From Buddleja alternifolia (Eukaryota > Streptophyta > Magnoliopsida > Lamiales > Scrophulariaceae): 64,000 nt of DNA. Positions 59,049 through 64,000 of this stretch are shown piece after piece. The stretch lies in contig CM033394.1 in assembly GCA_019426215.1 (NCBI GenBank), positions 19,612,195-19,676,194 on the forward strand, read 5' to 3'. Both the position numbers and the translations under genes were made by a program. The first letter of the stretch is position 1. Each line of letters opens with the position of its first letter. Under the pieces are notes generated by a model. It ran no database searches. It saw only the letters and a list, made by a program, of their open reading frames with translations, and was not told where the DNA came from.

Positions 59049-60770
59049 TGACACGCTAAAAGCTAACGTACTATGATAGCAAGTGCACTAGACGTGTGTA
59101 GTAATAAGTGGACAAAAAGTCTGGGTTGTCGAACCACAAGGACTTGAATTCTAGTTAATGATTTTCTACAAAGAACAACTACAATAAAAGTAAAGAGCAA
59201 GAAAAAGATTAAACAAACGAAGAACCAAAGAGAAACGGACTATAGATTAATCTCAAGAGTGATAAAACGACTAAGGCACATGCTACAACCGAATCTACTC
59301 GTCAATATAGATGAGCTACTCTTCGAATTATTAGACTCCTATTGCTTTGGTGGAAATTCCTTAGATAATTATTACCCGATGTCTTGGCACATAATAATCC
59401 TATGATTAATTGATGGTTCTCTAAATATGTCTATCCGAGAATCTAATCAATAACCACGCATTAACGTTCTAGAGTTTCCCCGGATACATCCGGCTAACCG
59501 CACCCGGAAATCTTTACCTATGTCTAGGGGCAATTCCACATTAGTTTCGGATGATGAGTTGATTCCATTGAACCCTAATCTATCTTCTCTCGAATGACTA
59601 GACTAGGCAAGATAGCAAGCATATGGTGATCAAGCACATGATTGTAATAAAAGCTCAAAATCAACACACAAAGCAATATGAGAATTAATACGAAAATTCA
59701 CTTCACATATATTGATTCATAAATTGGCCTTCACATGGCCTTAGTTCTACAATATTAGCTCATAACCATCAACATAGAAGAATTCAACATATTCATATAC
59801 ATAAGTGTAAACACAAAAATGCTATAAACAATTAACAAACTCCCTCAAAGGTTGAATGGTGATGGATCCTCGAGTGGAGCTTCAATCCTTAGCTCCTATC
59901 TCTTTCTTCCCCTCCAAAATGATGAAGAATGGTGATGAATGATGATGGATGAAGAGTGATGATGGTTTTTGGTCTAAAGACCAGCTGCCTCCCCCTCTCT
60001 CCAAGAGTGCTAAGAGTGATCGGTCAAGTTTCAAGAAGATCCCCTCAAGGACAAGAAATGATGGGCTCCTTATTCTACTCCAAACCCCATCAAGGTGTGC
60101 AATAAACAATTCTTTTTCCCCTCAAGCATGTCCCCCAACACATGTGCTAACATCTTGGCTTTAAATATTCCATTCCACCCTCAAATGATGATCTTTTGGC
60201 TGAAAGGAATCAAAACTCGGGTGTGGTGACGCCTAGGCGTGGGCGTGACGGCGCTTGGGCGCCGTCGACAGAATGCTGAAATTAAATGCAATGTGTCCTG
60301 CGCAGAAATCGTATTTCATTCATAACTCTCTCCACGAAACTCCGATTTGGATGATTCAAGTCCTCATTTGAAGCTAATACATATTTCTACAACATTGTAG
60401 AAGGGAACTTCATCCAATTCGGTCTCTAAACATACGGAAATAGCGCTCAACCGTGGAAACTAATGCAGATACGGCGCCCAGGCGTGGACAGGACGGCGCC
60501 TAGGCGTGGACAGCAGAATGTTGACGTTATTTGCATCTTGTCCGGCGCCTGGTCATGGTAATACTGGCGCCTGGGCGTGGACGATAGAAGCAAATTGACC
60601 TGAACTTGTTTTATACGTCGTTTTTCGCCTCGTTTCTTCGTATGCTCAAATTTATCACCTGTAATCACTTAACACCCCGCTTAAACGAAAATGTGGCATG
60701 ATTTTGTCAATAAATGAATCCATAGCATAAGTCCCATGGGCTTAAAAACACGTAAAAATGCCTCTTATCA
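59049..60770 (-). mobile_element. Solo gypsy LTR (B-like family) inside LTR D
   Basis: On the plus strand it runs from TGACACGCTAAAAGC to CCTCTTATCA, the reverse complement of LTR B ends. A perfect target duplication GTGAT flanks it (59044-59048 and 60771-60775). Length is 1,722 bp, about 200 shorter than LTR B, and clearly diverged. No internal sequence is left, so it formed by recombination between two LTRs. Confidence 0.88.
60228..60587 (-). repeat. Dispersed GGCGCC-AGGCGTGG motif cluster
   Basis: Five to six units resembling GGCGCCTAGGCGTGGAC occur at 60228-60269, 60471-60515 and 60543-60587 inside the solo LTR. Confidence 0.7.
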
Positions 60771-61210
60771 GTGATCCTTTGATAATCATCATAGTAAATT
60801 CCTCCAAGTGAAAAAGGAGAAGAAGGACGTAGCTGGGATTACATCACCTAGTGAACCTTACAAATTATTATGTCATTTATATTTTATTGTCTTATATTCA
60901 TCACATTACATTCTTCTGAAAAAGACAAATAAAATTGCAAAGCGATTAAATTATCTAAAAGAACACTAAAAATCATTTCCGCTGTGCTAACCCTGATTAA
61001 GCGATCTATGCGTTGCCCTACTTTGGTAAACTACTGAAATCACTAAGTCTAAGTTAACTACTCTGAAGCGTCTGACTCAAGCGCTCAGTCTTCCAAGCGT
61101 TCAAATTTCTTAAGTTATACGAAAATTTTGTGAAGTCGAAAAAGACTTCAGGGTCTATTCAACCCCCCCCCCCTTCTAAACCCTTTCGTATGCCACTTGG
61201 GACCACCAAG

Positions 61211-61222
61211 TGGTATCAGAGC
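61211..61222 (+). other. Primer-binding site of copy D (iMet tRNA)
   Basis: TGGTATCAGAGC lies two bases after the LTR end ACCACCA. Confidence 0.88.
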
Positions 61223-61323
61223 GGTTGAATTAGAAACCTAAACGTTTCCGAGCATAATTGCTTGTTCAGATCCATTTTTTTTAACCTAATCGCTTTAATC
61301 TTTCTCTCCAAAAATATCTCATT

Positions 61324-62846
61324 ATGGCTTTCAACAAAATGCCTAAGTTGGTAGAGTCAAATTATGATTCTTGGAAACTTAGAGCATTCGCTTACTTGTG
61401 CTCATGCGATAGTGAAATGTGTGATGTAATTACAGATGGTCCCATTCAGATTATGAAAGTTGTAACTCGAGCCCCTGAAGCAACCGAGGCTACTCCAGAT
61501 GGGTATGTCGAGAAACCTAAGTTAGAATGGACGCCTGAGGATCGAAAAAGAGCAAATCTAGATAATGTTGGACGAAGTGCACTTTACTCAGCATTAGGAG
61601 ACAACGATGCATTGTTCAACAAGATCAAGCAATGTAAGACTTCCAAAGAAATATGGAATAAGCTAGCTATAGTGTGTGAAGGATCAGCACAAATGAAGGA
61701 GAATAAGCTTTCCATAGCCATGCAAAGATTTGAGCATTTCAAGATGCAGCCCAATGAGACGCTAGAACAATTGGACGCAAGGTTTACTTTGCTCGTTTCA
61801 GAGTTAGCGTCATTAGACAAGGAATTGACCAACAAGGAAATGGTCAACAAAATTTTCAGAAGTCTTCCAAGGAAATATCTAATCAAGACTGTTGCTATGA
61901 GAGAGTCACAGACATTGGAGACTCTTACTCCAGAGCATGTCTTTTCAGAATTAAAGGCATTTGAGTTTGAATTGGGTGAAGTCAGCGACACATCGACTGA
62001 ATCAGGAGCTTTGATCGCTACAACCAAAAGCAAGGGTAAAGCAGTCAGTGAGGTTAAATCCTCGGAATCAAATGAAGAAAAGGAAATGCCTTTATTGGTC
62101 AAGAAATTTAAAAAATTTCTAAGATATGAAAAGAGAAATCTTATCGGACAAATGTCATTTCAAACTCCTCCTCCTGCTCCAGCGCCTCAGTATCAAGCGC
62201 CAGTATACTCTGCACCTCAACCAGTAGCACCGGTTCCATACCAAGCGCCTCCGTCTCCTACTCAAAATCTCTCAGCGCCAGTAGTCTCAAAGCGATTATC
62301 CACTAAACAGAAAATAAAAACTAATTTGTGTTATAATTGCAGAAAACCAGGGCACTACCAGATGAATTGCCCTTATCCAAATGTGTTAAAGCCCTCAAGG
62401 CAAGACTATGCGGATAGAAACCAATTCAAGAGCAACCTTCGCCAACAAGGATTGCTAGCAGAATCTGAACCATTCTTCGCACCTGAAGAGGATTTGGAAT
62501 CATCAGATGAAAGTAGTGATGATGAGCCTATAAGCGACTCAGCGTTGATTTGTCTTATGGCAAGAGATGATGAAGCGTCTGACGATTCGCTACCAGAGGT
62601 AACCAATAAATTATCAATTCCTCTTTCTTATGATGAACTAATTGACAAAATCAAAGAATACTACAATGAATGTCAAGAAGCTACCAAAATATATCAAAAT
62701 GATCTCGATATTATCTCATCACTCACAAGAGATAAAGTGACGCTCATAGCAGAGTTGCGAATTCAACAATAGTGCATTGAAAAGAACCAATCACTTGAGA
62801 GTGAAGTTATTCAATTGAAAAATGATCTTGATATAATAGTCAAAAG
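61324..62846 (+). pseudogene. gag: gag of copia copy D, best preserved of three, C-terminus deleted
   Basis: From ATG 61324 the frame is open for 482 codons to TAG 62770, which replaces a Gln codon of the sister copies. The UBN2-type gag domain and the zinc knuckle (62329-62370, all four ligands present) are intact, and the Pro/Gln-rich and Ser/Asp-rich stretches follow. The frame continues past the stop to about 62846 and then breaks at a deletion joined to integrase sequence. The Asp-Tyr tract, protease and most of integrase are gone. Confidence 0.88.
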
Positions 62847-62861
62847 AGTGAAGAACCAATC

Positions 62862-64000
62862 ACAACGCTTAAAGAAGCCGCTAGGACGATGCTAGCAGAA
62901 TCCAAGCTGCCTCAAAGGTTTTGGGCCGAAGCCATCAACACCGCTTGCTACACTCAGAACCGGTGTATGATCAACAAGCAACATGAGAAGACTCCATATG
63001 AGTTGTGGAAGGGACGTAAGCCTAACGTTTCATATTTTCATGTTTTTGGTTCAAAATCTTTCATTCATAACAATGGATCCCACAGCCAAAAGACTTTTGA
63101 TCCTAAAGCGGATGAGGGAATCTTTCTAGGCTATGCCAAGAATGGAAAGAGTTTTCGCATCTTAAATAAGATTAAATCGAATGTTGAAGAATCCATTCAT
63201 GTTGTGTTTGATGATGCTAACCAAGAGCCGAGTGAGGTTATTCCTGATGATGTAGGAATTGAAGATCTTGCCCAACAAGCGTCACAAATTAATCTTGAAG
63301 ATGATAGTGACAATGAGGATGATGAGATCTTTGTGCCTTTTCCTTAGGTTACTCGTGAGGTTACAAATAATGATGAAGTCAGAATCGCTAATGATCATGA
63401 AGGGAATGATCATCAAGAGCAAATTGGAACTGTGAATGATGAAGCGACTGCGCAAGAGACAAATGACAATCAAGCGATTGCTAATCAAGAGTCTCTCAAC
63501 CCGTTCCAACCAGACCGATAATGGCTTAGAGATCATTCACCAGATCTAGTAATTGGAGATATTGGAGCACCTGTTAGAACTAGGTCCGCTACAATTAATG
63601 AGGCCATGTTCGCAAGCTTTCTATCTCAAATGGAACCAAAGAAAGTGGATGAAGCGCTTAGTGATTCAAGTTGGGTAGAAGCGATGCAAGAAGAGCTTAA
63701 CCAATTTGAGAGAAGCAAGGTTTGGACGCTAGTACCAAGACCAACTCACCAAGGAGTCATTGGAACTAGATGGGTTTTTAGGAACAAAATGGACGAAGAT
63801 GGCATTGTTATAAGAAACAAAGCTAGATTAGTCGCTCAAGGTTATTTTCAAGAAGAGGGTATTAACTTTGATGAGACTTATGCCCCAGTAGCCCGTCTTG
63901 AAGCGATTAGAATGTTCCTAGCGTTTGCCGCATTCAACAAATTCACAGTATATCAAATGGACGTGAAGAGTGCATTCTTGAATGGTAAACTCCAAGAAGA
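62862..64000 (+). pseudogene. pol: pol of copia copy D, deleted front, runs off the window
   Basis: The sequence resumes in the C-terminal integrase region (the counterpart of about 3238 in copy A), continues through the integrase tail (GSKSFIHNN, IFLGYAKNGKSF) and the Asp-rich linker, and enters RT ([37 protein letters not shown]) at the window edge. Stops are TAG 63345 and TAA 63519. It cannot make enzymes without the lost part. Confidence 0.85.

Larger units (their letters stand above)
57970..61208 (+). repeat. LTR of copia copy D, split by a solo gypsy LTR
   Basis: The LTR parts are 57970-59048 and 60776-61208, about 1.51 kb together, from TGTTAGGAAATTTC to ACCACCA. The TATA box is at 58624-58631. 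It has a purine tract on its left and a primer site on its right, so one LTR serves as 3' LTR for the remnant on the left and 5' LTR for copy D. Confidence 0.82.

Noticed and set aside
61211..61222. TGGTATCAGAGC as part of a tRNA gene
   Set aside because: It is only the tRNA 3'-end complement next to an LTR, i.e. a primer-binding site. No cloverleaf surrounds it.

Overview
This window is plant nuclear heterochromatin-type DNA. It is AT-rich and packed end to end with retrotransposons inserted into one another, and I found no host gene, tRNA or rRNA. A flowering plant, probably a dicot, is inferred from the Ty1/copia elements primed by initiator-Met tRNA, the Athila-like and Tat-like Ty3/gypsy elements with TGGCGCC-type primer sites, a plant L1-type LINE and a MITE. 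The species cannot be named from the sequence.

One Ty1/copia family dominates. It resembles the SIRE/Maximus lineage: long LTRs starting TGTTA, gag with one zinc knuckle, pol, then a large extra gene between pol and the 3' LTR. Copy A (1-12547) enters from the left already past its primer site and ends in a 3' LTR. Copy C (23447-41630) has a 5' LTR, gag, pol and the first part of the extra gene, and is split by a young gypsy element B (26979-34916). Copy D starts with an LTR (57970-61208, itself split by a solo gypsy LTR) and runs off the right edge. A solo LTR of the same family lies at 17439-19087.

Between the copies lie remnants. 12548-14035 is a decayed copia gag/protease. 14036-16058 holds two gypsy fragments. 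16059-20564 is a copia LTR plus leader. 20565-23446 is a reverse-strand copia LTR (with a MITE) and RNase H. 41631-46797 is a reverse-strand Athila-like element with gag, protease and an envelope-position ORF but no reverse transcriptase. 46798-48360 is a copia LTR part and an orphan tail. About 48700-51539 is a reverse Tat-like gag with primer site and LTR. 51540-53142 is a reverse Athila-like gag. 53143-54554 is copia LTR-like. 54555-57559 is a broken LINE.

The most interesting item is the extra gene (here ORF3) of the copia family. Two independent copies, A and C, share the same inferred structure: a start about 125 bp downstream of a TATA-like box, a first exon of about 1.25 kb, a first intron of 81/82 nt, a second exon of exactly 186 nt in both, a second intron of 79/81 nt, and a long third exon. 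Both introns are phase 1 with GTAAG and CAG borders. The protein has a globular N-terminal domain, a basic Ser/Pro-rich tract like a nuclear-localisation region, and a C-terminal coiled coil, with no visible membrane segment. It looks like a spliced nuclear accessory protein rather than an envelope protein. Second, gypsy element B has nearly identical LTRs and an unbroken gag-protease ORF but no polymerase or integrase, so it looks like a recently mobile non-autonomous element.
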